From Teredinibacter sp. KSP-S5-2 (GTDB lineage Bacteria; Pseudomonadota; Gammaproteobacteria; Pseudomonadales; Cellvibrionaceae): a stretch of DNA of 64,000 nt. This document shows positions 1 through 9,476 of the stretch, in pieces (within the stretch, counting starts at the first letter, position 1; each line of letters starts with the position of its first letter). The position numbers and the translations under genes were made by a program. Location of the stretch: the NCBI RefSeq assembly GCF_032773895.1, contig NZ_CP120416.1, forward strand, positions 3,246,001-3,310,000, given 5' to 3'. The notes under the pieces were generated by a model that made no database searches, was not told where the DNA came from, and worked only from the letters and a program-made list of their open reading frames with translations.

Positions 1-1
1 G

Positions 2-112
2 CTAGAAGAAGTTTTAGAGAAAATACTCAGCAATACTGACGCACTTAACGCTTTATCCAGTGAACTAGGCGTTGAATCAGGTGACGGAGAGGACGGCAAA
101 GATGGCGAATAA
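2..112 (+). CDS. tssB: TssB, T6SS sheath small subunit (C-terminal end only)
   Basis: The window opens inside this gene; only the last 36 codons and the TAA stop are visible. The tail is acidic (it ends [10 protein letters not shown]) and is preceded by a short helix containing LEEVLEKIL. TssB (VipA/ImpB) pairs with TssC to form the contractile sheath. The identification rests mainly on position: the stop overlaps the start of tssC by 11 nt, the usual tssB-tssC arrangement. The visible residues alone would not be enough to name it. Confidence 0.75.
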   Translation, partial: LEEVLEKILSNTDALNALSSELGVESGDGEDGKDGE

Positions 113-1595
113 TGAAGAACAAGTAGCAGATAGCAGCCAGGAGGCGGAAGCCCAGGAAATCAGTTTCCTTGATCAGGCAATCTCTGCAACTAAGCAAACT
201 CCTAAAGACCAAACTGAGGATTTGCTAAAGGCACTAACTAAAGAAGCATTATCCGGCTCATTACAGTGGGATAAAAACCTATCAGTAACGATTAACAATG
301 CCATTGCTGCCATCGACGCGGCGATGTCAAAGCAGCTTGCTGCTGTTATGCACAATGAGAAATTCCAGAAACTGGAAGGCTCATGGCGAGGATTGAACCA
401 TCTGGTAATGAACTCGGAAACAGGTTCTCAGATGAAAATCCGCATGATGAATATCAGCAAGAAAGAATTAAGCCGTGACCTTGAGAAAGCGGTTGAATTC
501 GACCAAAGCCAGATTTTCAAGAAAATCTACGAAAGTGAATTTGGTATTGCCGGTGGTGAACCTTATGCAGCGTTGATTGGTGACTACGAATTCAGTTCTC
601 ACCCAGAAGACGTATCGCTACTTTCAAAAATGTCTAACGTTGCGGCTGCGGGCTTCTGTCCTTTCCTATCCGCTGCAGCACCTGAGATGTTTGGTTTTGA
701 AAGCTACACAGAGTTGTCCAAACCTCGCGATCTTGAAAAGATTTTCGACTCGGCAGAATACATCCAATGGCGCAGTTTCCGCGATAGCGATGACTCTCGC
801 TTTGTTACATTGGCAATGCCCCGTGTATTGGCTCGTTTACCATATGGTGAGGCAACCAAGCCCGTTGAATCATTCAACTATGAAGAAGCGGCAACAAACG
901 AAATTGGTCAGCACGTTACCAGTGAACATGACACTTATTGCTGGATGAACGCAGCCTATGCCTTGGGTACAACCTTAACAAAAGCGTTTGCTGAATACGG
1001 TTGGTGTACCAGTATCCGCGGTGCAGAAGGTGGCGGTAAAGTTGAAGGCTTACCAAGTCACACCTTCGTCAGTGATGACGGCGACATGGATCAGAAGTGT
1101 CCAACCGAGATTGGTATTACTGACCGTCGTGAAGCAGAGCTTAGTAAACTTGGTTTCTTGCCATTGTGTCACTACAAAAATACTGATTACGCGGTGTTCT
1201 TCGGTGCACAAACCACTCAGAAACCTAAGAAATTTGATAACCCGGATGCAACTGCAAACGCGGCGATTTCTGCTCGCTTGCCATACATCATGGCGACCTC
1301 TCGTATTGCTCACTTCTTGAAAGTAATGGCTCGAGATAAAGTCGGTTCCTTTATGGAAGCGTCTGAAGCGGAAGAATGGTTGAACAAGTGGATCAGCAAC
1401 TATGTAAATGGAACGCCAGGCGCAAGTGCTGAAATGAAAGCCCGCTACCCACTAGCAGAAGCGCGTGTTGAAGTTAAAGAAGTACCAGGTCAACCTGGTG
1501 TATTCAACGCAGTGGCCTGGATGCGTCCTTGGCTGCAAATGGAAGAATTGACTGCCTCGTTACGGTTGGTAGCCAATATTCCTAAAGCAGGCTAA
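102..1595 (+). CDS. tssC: TssC, T6SS contractile sheath large subunit
   Basis: A 497-residue protein of the TssC/VipB/ImpC (EvpB) family. With TssB it polymerises into the cytoplasmic sheath that contracts to fire the Hcp tube. The family signature [12 protein letters not shown] lies near residues 87-98. A second conserved block around [15 protein letters not shown] and the C-terminal ADP-like half typical of the family are also present. The ATG at 102 is chosen over an upstream in-frame TTG at 72 because it overlaps the tssB stop and begins a typical acidic N terminus (MANNEEQ). The length is normal. The next gene encodes a paralogue, and a strong intrinsic terminator lies between the two. 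Confidence 0.95.
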   Translation: MANNEEQVADSSQEAEAQEISFLDQAISATKQTPKDQTEDLLKALTKEALSGSLQWDKNLSVTINNAIAAIDAAMSKQLAAVMHNEKFQKLEGSWRGLNHLVMNSETGSQMKIRMMNISKKELSRDLEKAVEFDQSQIFKKIYESEFGIAGGEPYAALIGDYEFSSHPEDVSLLSKMSNVAAAGFCPFLSAAAPEMFGFESYTELSKPRDLEKIFDSAEYIQWRSFRDSDDSRFVTLAMPRVLARLPYGEATKPVESFNYEEAATNEIGQHVTSEHDTYCWMNAAYALGTTLTKAFAEYGWCTSIRGAEGGGKVEGLPSHTFVSDDGDMDQKCPTEIGITDRREAELSKLGFLPLCHYKNTDYAVFFGAQTTQKPKKFDNPDATANAAISARLPYIMATSRIAHFLKVMARDKVGSFMEASEAEEWLNKWISNYVNGTPGASAEMKARYPLAEARVEVKEVPGQPGVFNAVAWMRPWLQMEELTASLRLVANIPKAG

Positions 1596-1607
1596 AAAAT
1601 AGCTTAA

Positions 1608-1637
1608 AACAAAGGGGGGCATCGCCCCCCTTTTTTT
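1608..1637 (+). terminator. Intrinsic terminator between the two tssC-family genes
   Basis: A GGGGGG/CCCCCC stem with a short loop (about 1614-1630) is followed directly by seven T residues. It lies 12 nt after the tssC stop and 25 nt before the second tssC-family gene, inside what otherwise looks like one operon. It probably limits read-through so that the major sheath proteins outnumber the downstream baseplate proteins. Confidence 0.85.
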
Positions 1638-1655
1638 CGCTAACTTCGTGGAATT

Positions 1656-3188
1656 TTGTCTGTGACATCGAATATCGTATTACCGGACTCTCAGCCAGAA
1701 AAGGACCCGTCTGCCTTTCGGATAGACTTGGATCTGCTGTACACCCAGGATGCTTATATTAAAAACCTGGATGATTTTCTCGCAGAAAAAAATTACAAAC
1801 GAGCACTTGAGTATTGGTTAAAAGAATACGAGGATTACCAGCGTTTAGAAGACGCACAGGAAATAAAAGAAGCGCTTCACCACAGCATTGCAGAAATTGA
1901 TCATAAAATTAATGATCAACTTAACATCATACTTCACACCCCCAAGTTCCAAAAACTCGAAGCCTCGTGGCGAGGTTTATGGTCTCTTGTTGAGCAGGTT
2001 GAAGGTACCAAAAATATTAAAGTCAAAGTTTTAGATATCAACTGGAGCGAAGTGTCGAAAGACATTGGCCGAGCGTTGGACTTTGACCAAAGCCAGTTAT
2101 TTCAAAAAGTATACAACGAGGAATACGGTACACCCGGGGGTGAACCATATGGCGTATTAATCGGCGATTACACGATTAGCCACCGCCCATCCCCAGACAA
2201 TCCCTATAACGACATCGCCACGATGGAAGGCATTGCACAAATTGCCGCCGCGTCATTTTCTCCTTTTGTGACATCTGCGGCTCCAGAGTTATTTGGCATT
2301 GATAGTTTTGCCGAACTTGGCCAGCCGATAAACCTGAAGAATATTTTTACCCAGCAGGAATACATAAAGTGGAACGCGTTAAGAAATAAAGCGGATTCGC
2401 GTTTTCTGGGTTTAACATTACCCAGAGTGTTAATGCGTCTTCCCTACCGAAAAACGCCCGGTAGCTATAAAGGCGTGTATTTTCAGGAAAAGCTGTCTCA
2501 CGATGGTTTAACCGGTTATTTATGGGGCAATGCCTGTTACGCCTTTGCTCGAATATTAATTCGGGAATTTGATAACGTTGGTTGGTTTGGCCATATTCGA
2601 GGCGTTCCCAGAAATCAACTTGGCGGTGGCCTGCTGACCAATATGGCGGTAGATCACTTCCCTACCGATTCAGAAGGATTAATCGCAAAACCCACAACGG
2701 ACGTCATTATTACGGATGCCGTAGAAAAAGAGTTGAGTGAGATTGGGCTTATTCCATTGTGCCAATGCTACGATGTGCCATTTGCCGCGTTCTATAACAA
2801 CCAGTCGGTACAACGTCCAAAAGACTATAAAGAAAAAAATACCGAAGTGAATGCCCGGCTGTCCGCCATGTTACAACACGTACTCTGCGGTTCACGCGTG
2901 GCGCACTATATTAAAGTCATGATCCGTGACAAAATTGGCTCTTTTATCAGTGCCGCAGAATGTGAAAGCTTTTTACGTAAGTGGCTATTTAAATATACAA
3001 CTGGTCGGGAAGACCTCGACTGGGAAGAACAGGCGCGTTTCCCATTACGAGAGGCCGCAGTCAAAGTTCGCGAGCACCCGGAAAAACCCGGGCAGTATTT
3101 GTGTGTTATTCACTTGGTGCCACATTATCAAATCGATCAAATGGTATCCGAACTGGAACTGGTCACTGAACTGGCGCAAACGAAATAA
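1656..3188 (+). CDS. Second TssC-family sheath protein (ImpD-like)
   Basis: A 510-residue paralogue of the preceding TssC. It shares KFQKLEASWRGL near residue 95, a GGEPYGVLIGDYTIS block and the C-terminal pattern RDKIGSFISAAECE. Some imp-type T6SS clusters (for example in Rhizobium/Agrobacterium) carry such a pair of TssC-like genes directly before tssE, and the order here, B-C-C'-E-F-G-H, matches. Whether it is a structural sheath subunit or a specialised terminal ring or assembly factor cannot be told from sequence. The reading starts at TTG 1656; a GTG at 1662 is an alternative. No ATG is available near the start, and no strong Shine-Dalgarno sequence is obvious. Confidence 0.9.
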   Translation: MSVTSNIVLPDSQPEKDPSAFRIDLDLLYTQDAYIKNLDDFLAEKNYKRALEYWLKEYEDYQRLEDAQEIKEALHHSIAEIDHKINDQLNIILHTPKFQKLEASWRGLWSLVEQVEGTKNIKVKVLDINWSEVSKDIGRALDFDQSQLFQKVYNEEYGTPGGEPYGVLIGDYTISHRPSPDNPYNDIATMEGIAQIAAASFSPFVTSAAPELFGIDSFAELGQPINLKNIFTQQEYIKWNALRNKADSRFLGLTLPRVLMRLPYRKTPGSYKGVYFQEKLSHDGLTGYLWGNACYAFARILIREFDNVGWFGHIRGVPRNQLGGGLLTNMAVDHFPTDSEGLIAKPTTDVIITDAVEKELSEIGLIPLCQCYDVPFAAFYNNQSVQRPKDYKEKNTEVNARLSAMLQHVLCGSRVAHYIKVMIRDKIGSFISAAECESFLRKWLFKYTTGREDLDWEEQARFPLREAAVKVREHPEKPGQYLCVIHLVPHYQIDQMVSELELVTELAQTK

Positions 3189-3193
3189 TATCT

Positions 3194-3691
3194 ATGGCTA
3201 GAGTTGATAAGAAAAAGAATTTACGACCATCGATACTGGATCGCTTAATTGATGATGAACCACATCTACAGGTCGAAACAGAAAAGACTCGCCACCAACG
3301 CTTAAAAGAATTAAGAAACAGCGTTAGACGGGATCTGGAAAACCTTTTGAATTCGCGTTATCGGGTCATTTCACCACCAGAAGAATTACAGGAATCCAAT
3401 ACTTCGCTACTGAATTATGGCTTACCCGATTTGGCCACTGTGAATATTGTTGACCTCGATAAAAAACGCGAATTTACCCAGAACCTTGAACGCGTATTAA
3501 AAACATATGAGCCTCGCTTTAAATCCGTCAAAGTGAGCTACCAAGACAACAAAGATAATACTGACCGCACACTTCGATTCCGTATCGATGCCACACTCTA
3601 CGCTGATCCTGCGCCCGAGATCGTGGTATTCGACTCTATTTTGGAACCGGCATCGCGAGCGGTAAACGTGGAAGAATCTCAACATGGCTGA
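3194..3691 (+). CDS. tssE: TssE, T6SS baseplate gp25-like protein
   Basis: A 165-residue protein of the GPW/gp25 family, the baseplate component that nucleates sheath assembly. The N terminus LRPSILDRLIDDEP is typical of TssE. A central segment (RRDLENLLNSRYR, then LLNYGLPDLATV) and a C-terminal half matching the gp25 fold follow. It starts 5 nt after the second tssC-family gene and overlaps tssF by 8 nt, which indicates translational coupling. Confidence 0.95.
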   Translation: MARVDKKKNLRPSILDRLIDDEPHLQVETEKTRHQRLKELRNSVRRDLENLLNSRYRVISPPEELQESNTSLLNYGLPDLATVNIVDLDKKREFTQNLERVLKTYEPRFKSVKVSYQDNKDNTDRTLRFRIDATLYADPAPEIVVFDSILEPASRAVNVEESQHG

Positions 3692-5519
3692 TGAGTTACT
3701 GCCCTATTACGAAAAAGAATTGGCTTTTATTCGCCAGATGGGGGCGTCCTTTGCCAAAGAACACCCCAAAGTAGCTGGACGACTGGGCATCAGTTCAGAC
3801 ACGATTGAAGACCCCCATGTATCACGTTTGATTGAAGGCTTTGCTTATCTCAATGCCAGAATTCAACACAAACTGGATGACGATTTTCCAGAATTAAGTG
3901 ATGCCATACTCAGTGTGTTATTTCCGCACTACCAACGTCCAATTCCGTCGACCTCTATTGTCCAATTTGTGCCAGACAAAGATCAGCTGGACGCACCGTA
4001 TACTGTTGAACGACACACCCTTCTGGAAACGGAGCACTTCCAGGGCGAGAACTGTCGTTTCTCAACCGTGTATGAAACTGAGTTGCTACCCGTCGAAGTC
4101 AGCGATGCTTCCCTGGTCGGTATTCCTTTTTCTACTCCCGGTTCAGACTCCGTTCGCGGCGCAGCAGGGGTATTAAAACTCACCATAAAAGGCTTTACGC
4201 CAGATATTTCTCTGCCGGAAATTGAGTTGGATAAACTGCGTTTTTATTTGAAAGGACAAACGCAGCACGTCCACCCGCTATATGAATTATTACTCAGCAA
4301 ATGTCTCAACGTGGTCATGACTGCATCAGAGACAGACACCTCGCCGGTATTTCTGGGTAAAGACATCATTAAGTCCGTTGGGTTTGATAGTCAGGATGCA
4401 CTCCTGCCCTACCCTCCCGGTTCGTTCGTTGGCTATCGGGTGCTGACTGAGTTTTTTGTCTTTCCCGAAAAATACATGTTTATCGACATTGAAGGGTTAA
4501 AAGATAAATTACCTGAAAACGTAACCGATGAAATAAACCTGTATATTTATTTCTCCGAGTCGGATGTCGAGCTGGAACATAATATTTCTGCGGAAACCTT
4601 TGTTATGGGCTGTTCACCAGTGGTGAATTTATTCTCCCATACTGCAGACCCGATTAAACTCGACCACACTCAAACGGAATATCAAATTATCCCGGATATT
4701 CGCCGACCAATAGGATACGAAGTTTATTCGGTTGATAAAGTGACCGCGTCGTCCCCAGACGGCGATAAAAAAGATTATCTGCCTTTTTATGGGTTAACCC
4801 ACGCCCAGCATGACACAGAAGAATATGCCTATTGGATCGCCAACCGACGACACGCCAAATTAAGTAACTATGAGCGCGACGACGGCACTGACGTCTTTTT
4901 AAGTTTGGTGGATTTAAAATTTAATCCGAATGTTCCCAGTGATAAAACTCTTCTGCTGGAAACCACATGCAGCAATAGGGATCTACCGGCCAAACTGCCA
5001 TACAATATGGATCACCCTAAATTACAGTGTGTGGAAAGTGCGCCACCATGTGAGCGCATACGCTGCCTGACACAACCAACAGCGGTTGTCCGACCACCAC
5101 TAAGAGATCACGCACGCTGGCGATTAATTTCGCACCTGAACTTAAATCATTTGTCCATTACCGGGCGAGATGATGCCACTAACGCGTTAAAAGAAATTTT
5201 ACGGTTGTACGACTTCAAGGATTCCTCCGTGTCACGCGCACTTGTCGAGTCAATTTACGAAGTGGATACACGCGCGATTAGTGCCCCGCTTCCCATTGAA
5301 GGGCGGGCAACCATGTGCAGGGGCATTGAAGTTGAAATCACTCTGGACGATTCGCAACTCACTGGTAGCAGTGCGTACTTGTTTGCCAGCGTACTCGAAC
5401 ACTTTTTTGGGCTTTATTGCTCAATAAACTCTTTCTCAAGGGTTTTGGTTAAAATTAAAAGTAAAGAAGGTTATCTGAAAAAATGCCCACCAAGAGCCGG
5501 GGAAAAAATACTTCTGTAA
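3684..5519 (+). CDS. tssF: TssF, T6SS baseplate wedge protein
   Basis: A 611-residue member of the TssF/VasA/ImpG family. The N terminus (LLPYYEKELAFIRQMGASFAK, then HPKVAGRLGI) is the family hallmark, followed by the conserved VSRLIEGFAYLNARIQHKLDDDFPEL region. TssF forms the baseplate wedge with TssG and TssE and connects the spike to the sheath. The length is normal. It overlaps tssE by 8 nt and tssG by 37 nt. Confidence 0.96.
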   Translation: MADELLPYYEKELAFIRQMGASFAKEHPKVAGRLGISSDTIEDPHVSRLIEGFAYLNARIQHKLDDDFPELSDAILSVLFPHYQRPIPSTSIVQFVPDKDQLDAPYTVERHTLLETEHFQGENCRFSTVYETELLPVEVSDASLVGIPFSTPGSDSVRGAAGVLKLTIKGFTPDISLPEIELDKLRFYLKGQTQHVHPLYELLLSKCLNVVMTASETDTSPVFLGKDIIKSVGFDSQDALLPYPPGSFVGYRVLTEFFVFPEKYMFIDIEGLKDKLPENVTDEINLYIYFSESDVELEHNISAETFVMGCSPVVNLFSHTADPIKLDHTQTEYQIIPDIRRPIGYEVYSVDKVTASSPDGDKKDYLPFYGLTHAQHDTEEYAYWIANRRHAKLSNYERDDGTDVFLSLVDLKFNPNVPSDKTLLLETTCSNRDLPAKLPYNMDHPKLQCVESAPPCERIRCLTQPTAVVRPPLRDHARWRLISHLNLNHLSITGRDDATNALKEILRLYDFKDSSVSRALVESIYEVDTRAISAPLPIEGRATMCRGIEVEITLDDSQLTGSSAYLFASVLEHFFGLYCSINSFSRVLVKIKSKEGYLKKCPPRAGEKILL

Positions 5520-6613
5520 TTGATCTGCTTAAACAGCAGCCGCAAGGATTCGACTTTCTACAGGCAATTCGTCTGATAGAACGTAGCGCTGCGTTTAAAA
5601 ATCGATCAACCCAACTCGGAGGGGCGCACCTGCCCCCGGTGAATGCAGTCGCGAAATTTACGCCCCCAAACAGTGAGTGCGTACGCTTTCGCAACCGGCA
5701 ATCACTCTCTTTTCCGGTAACAGAAATTAACCACCTGGATGGGGACGCAAATCCAGACAATATTAAACAGTGGGAAATTTATACCAGCTTTCTTGGGTTA
5801 ACCGGTTCTCACGGTGTACTGCCATTTCACTATACAGAAATGATTCTGCAGCGAATTCGACAAAAAGACCCGTCCTTGATGGAATTCTTTGATTTGTTTA
5901 ACCACAGAATTATTTCGCTGTTTTATCAAGCATCACTCAAATATAAATTACCGCTGGAATACGAACGTAAACGTTTAACCGCCCCAAGCAATAACAATCA
6001 GGTTAAAGACTCCGCAACTCAACTACTGAATTCCATTATCGGTTTTGGTACCCGAGGTTTACACAATCGCCTGGTAGTCAAAGATGAATCCCTAATTTAC
6101 TATGGTGGATTGTTTAGCCAGCAAATCCGTACCGCTTCCGGTTTAAAACAGATACTCTCCAGTTATTTTGGTATCCCGGTAAAACTGGAAGAGTTTCTCG
6201 GGCGCTGGCAGGAATTAATTGACGATATCCGAACCCGGTTACCAGACAAACAAACACCAAAAGGGCAAAATGTCTGCCTCGGCCGTTCAGCCATGTTGGG
6301 CAACCGCGGCTGGTTCGCTCAAGGTAAAATACGCATCGTATTGGGGCCACTTAATCGGGAACAGTTTTATACATTCTCCCCTGGCAGCAGTGCATTAAAA
6401 GCACTTAATGAATTAGTAAGAACTTATATTGGTGTTGAAAACGATTATGACTTCAACATCCTGGTGAATCGAGCAGATATTCCCGATAAAGTCACGCTCG
6501 ACAGTAAAGATCAACCCATCATGGGCTGGAATACCTGGCTTGCCAGTAAACCCAAACCCGATGATGAATCCAATACTATGAAAATATCTATTTCGGCATC
6601 ACGGCTGAACTAG
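5483..6613 (+). CDS. tssG: TssG, T6SS baseplate wedge protein
   Basis: A 376-residue TssG/VasB/ImpH protein. N-terminal FDFLQAIRLIER and the later TSFLGLTGSHGVLPFHYTE are characteristic. It partners TssF in the baseplate wedge. The 37-nt overlap with tssF is longer than usual, but the ATG at 5483 gives the expected family N terminus, so it is retained. A gap of 35 nt containing a Shine-Dalgarno-like GTAAGGA leads to clpV. Confidence 0.95.
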   Translation: MPTKSRGKNTSVIDLLKQQPQGFDFLQAIRLIERSAAFKNRSTQLGGAHLPPVNAVAKFTPPNSECVRFRNRQSLSFPVTEINHLDGDANPDNIKQWEIYTSFLGLTGSHGVLPFHYTEMILQRIRQKDPSLMEFFDLFNHRIISLFYQASLKYKLPLEYERKRLTAPSNNNQVKDSATQLLNSIIGFGTRGLHNRLVVKDESLIYYGGLFSQQIRTASGLKQILSSYFGIPVKLEEFLGRWQELIDDIRTRLPDKQTPKGQNVCLGRSAMLGNRGWFAQGKIRIVLGPLNREQFYTFSPGSSALKALNELVRTYIGVENDYDFNILVNRADIPDKVTLDSKDQPIMGWNTWLASKPKPDDESNTMKISISASRLN

Positions 6614-6648
6614 GCGAATAATTAAAACGACGTGTAAGGACCAATGCA

Positions 6649-9339
6649 ATGATTAGCATAGATCTTAAATCCCTTGTAGGACGAATGAACGAACCCTGTA
6701 AGCTGGCACTGGAAGGTGCCGCCGGACTTTGTTTGTCCCGTACCCATTACAACGTTGAGATCGAGCATTGGCTTTTAAAGCTACTCGAAATTTCCGACAG
6801 CGATATGATCGCCATTCTGGAAAAATTCGAAATAAACCTCGGCAAGTTTGCCCAGGAATTAAATAAAGAGCTGGACCACATCAAGTCGGGTAATTCACGC
6901 GCACCTGCACTCTCTCCCACTATTGTTGATTTAGCCAAAAACGCCTGGTTACTGGCTTCCGTTGAATACGGTCACCCACAAACCACATCCGCCCATGTGC
7001 TTGCAGCCTTGATGTTGGACGAAGGCTTACGCCGGTCAACAGGTGCGATCAATGGTGAACTGAAAAAAATCCCACCAGAATCCTTACGCGATGTGGTCCG
7101 TGCAATCGTCGGCACCACCACTGAATCCAAAACCACGCAAACCGGTGACAGCGGTGCAGGTGGAGAAGGTGTTCCAAGCGGTATGCCAAGCAAGCAACCG
7201 TCTTTGGACAAATACACAGTTAACCTTACAGCTGCTGCGAAGGAAGGCAAAATCGATGCGGTACTTGGTCGCGATGAAGAAATTCGTCAAATCATCGATA
7301 TCCTTATTCGACGTCGACAAAATAACCCAATCCTGACAGGTGAAGCCGGTGTGGGTAAAACCGCTGTGGTGGAAGGGTTCGCCTTACGGATTGTTTCTGG
7401 TGATGTACCCGATCCATTAAAAGGTGTAACCATTCGCAGCCTCGACCTCGGTTTATTACAAGCCGGCGCCAGCGTAAAAGGGGAATTTGAAAACCGCCTT
7501 AAATCGGTGATCGCCGAAGTAAAAGCCTCACCCGACCCGATTATTATGTTTATCGACGAGGCCCACACCATGATTGGTGCCGGTGGTAAAGAAGGTCAAG
7601 GCGATGCCGCAAACCTGCTTAAACCCGCATTGGCTCGCGGTGAATTGCGAACAATCGCAGCCACAACCTGGGCCGAATACAAAAAATATTTTGAACGCGA
7701 CCCTGCATTAACTCGCCGCTTCCAGGTTGTGAAAATTGAAGAGCCAAATGAAGAAAAAGGCATCAACATGATGCGTGCCATTTCTCCAATGCTCGACTCA
7801 CACCATAAAGTGAATATTCTGGATGAAGCCATTGTGGATTCTGTACGCTTATCAATGCGTTATATTCCAGGTCGTCAGCTTCCAGATAAATCGGTTTCTT
7901 TGTTAGATACCGCATGTGCTCGTGTAGCATTAAGTCAAAGTGCTACACCTGCTGCGGTTGAAGATACTCGCCGCCAAATTATTCAAACAGAAGCCACGAT
8001 TCACTCCCTCGGTCAGGAAAACGCAGCCCTTGGCAATTACCAGGGTAAAATTGATCAGCTAGAAGCGGAAAAGGTTGCCCTAGAAGAAAAGCTTGCAGAA
8101 CAGGAAGCTCAATGGGACAAAGAAAAAGAACAAGTTGCAGCAATTCATGAGCTGCAAAACAAAATTGAAGGTGACTTTAACGCGCAAAAACTTTCGGAAG
8201 AAGACCGTGCGAAAGAAGGTGCGCCCACCCTGCTAAGTGATGAAGAAAGAGAAAGCACCAAGGAAGCCTTACACGCGGCATTAGCTAACCTTGATGAAAT
8301 TCAAGGCGATGAGCCAATGATTCAGGTTAATGTAAACAGCCAGGCAATTGCCGAAGTGGTTGCCAACTGGACCGGTATCCCTGTGGGCAAAATGGTGTCT
8401 GACGAAATTAATGCAATACTTAACCTTCGCGACACGCTTGGCAAACGCGTTATCGGCCAGCAGCATGCACTGGAAGCGATCGCACAAAGTATTCGTACTT
8501 CCCGCGCCGGTTTAACAGACCCACGTAAACCTATTGGTGTGTTCTTCATGGTCGGCTCCAGTGGTGTCGGTAAAACCGAAACTGCTTTGGCACTGACAGA
8601 CATTCTCTACGGCGGTGAGCAAAACATTACCACCATTAACATGTCTGAGTTTAAAGAAGAACACAAAGTCTCCATGCTGCTTGGTTCTCCTCCCGGATAT
8701 GTAGGCTATGGTGAAGGCGGTGTGCTTACCGAAGCAGTTCGACGCAAACCATACAGCGTGGTGCTATTGGACGAAATGGAAAAAGCCCACCCCGGTGTGC
8801 AAGACATCTTCTACAACGTTTTTGATAAGGGCACCATTAAAGACGGTGAAGGCCGTGATATCGATTTCCGCAATACGGTCATCATTATGACCTCCAACGC
8901 AGGTGAGGAACATATCCGGGCCATGTGTGCTTCTGGAGAAGAATTACCAGAACCAGAAGTATTGCTCGATAATTTCCGTCCACAATTATTACAATACTTC
9001 AAACCCGCATTCCTGGGTCGTACCAACGTTATTCCTTACTACCCGCTTGGTGACGACGATCTGATGAAGATCTGTGAAATCAACATGCGACGTATCGAAA
9101 AACGTGTACGTGAACACTACGATGCCAAGTTCAGCTACGACGAAGATGTCATCCTGCACATCGTTGCCCGTTGTCAGGAAGTGGATACCGGTGCGAGAAA
9201 CATTGAAAATATATTAACGCGCACAATGTTGCCTGCCTTGGCGGCCGAGTGTTTAGCCAAAATGGCAGACGGTGAAACCATTACCGCAATTCACGTTAAT
9301 GTAGATGAAGAAGGTGGTTTTACCTACCAAATTAGTTAA
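6649..9339 (+). CDS. clpV: ClpV (TssH), AAA+ ATPase recycling the T6SS sheath
   Basis: An 896-residue Hsp100-type ATPase. It has a Clp-N double repeat at residues about 1-160, a first AAA+ module with Walker A GEAGVGKT at 231-238, a coiled middle region (about 450-540), and a second AAA+ module with GSSGVGKT near 636-643. ClpV extracts and unfolds contracted TssB/TssC so the subunits can be reused. Its position at the end of the tssBCEFG run separates it from the housekeeping disaggregase ClpB, as does the N-terminal sequence (SLVGRMNEPCKLALEGAA). A 9-bp stem hairpin follows the gene. Confidence 0.96.
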   Translation: MISIDLKSLVGRMNEPCKLALEGAAGLCLSRTHYNVEIEHWLLKLLEISDSDMIAILEKFEINLGKFAQELNKELDHIKSGNSRAPALSPTIVDLAKNAWLLASVEYGHPQTTSAHVLAALMLDEGLRRSTGAINGELKKIPPESLRDVVRAIVGTTTESKTTQTGDSGAGGEGVPSGMPSKQPSLDKYTVNLTAAAKEGKIDAVLGRDEEIRQIIDILIRRRQNNPILTGEAGVGKTAVVEGFALRIVSGDVPDPLKGVTIRSLDLGLLQAGASVKGEFENRLKSVIAEVKASPDPIIMFIDEAHTMIGAGGKEGQGDAANLLKPALARGELRTIAATTWAEYKKYFERDPALTRRFQVVKIEEPNEEKGINMMRAISPMLDSHHKVNILDEAIVDSVRLSMRYIPGRQLPDKSVSLLDTACARVALSQSATPAAVEDTRRQIIQTEATIHSLGQENAALGNYQGKIDQLEAEKVALEEKLAEQEAQWDKEKEQVAAIHELQNKIEGDFNAQKLSEEDRAKEGAPTLLSDEERESTKEALHAALANLDEIQGDEPMIQVNVNSQAIAEVVANWTGIPVGKMVSDEINAILNLRDTLGKRVIGQQHALEAIAQSIRTSRAGLTDPRKPIGVFFMVGSSGVGKTETALALTDILYGGEQNITTINMSEFKEEHKVSMLLGSPPGYVGYGEGGVLTEAVRRKPYSVVLLDEMEKAHPGVQDIFYNVFDKGTIKDGEGRDIDFRNTVIIMTSNAGEEHIRAMCASGEELPEPEVLLDNFRPQLLQYFKPAFLGRTNVIPYYPLGDDDLMKICEINMRRIEKRVREHYDAKFSYDEDVILHIVARCQEVDTGARNIENILTRTMLPALAAECLAKMADGETITAIHVNVDEEGGFTYQIS

Positions 9340-9350
9340 AACTGCAAAAG

Positions 9351-9382
9351 CAAGCCCCCGGAGGTTCACCGCTGGGGGCTTG
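9351..9382 (+). terminator. Hairpin after clpV, possible terminator
   Basis: CAAGCCCCC (9351-9359) pairs perfectly with GGGGGCTTG (9374-9382). It lies 11 nt after the clpV stop in the 137-nt gap before the TPR genes. There is no T-run on the right, so it may be Rho-assisted or may serve to stabilise the 3' end of the T6SS transcript. Confidence 0.5.
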
Positions 9383-9476
9383 ATAACACGATTGGCATGA
9401 TGCCAAGAAATGATTGACCAAAACGGTAATAACCAGGGATTCAAAAGGCATTCCCTTTTAATTTGTATACGCGCTC

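Noticed and set aside
72..101. Extended start (TTG) for tssC
   Set aside because: It would lengthen the overlap with tssB and lacks support; the ATG at 102 fits the family N terminus.
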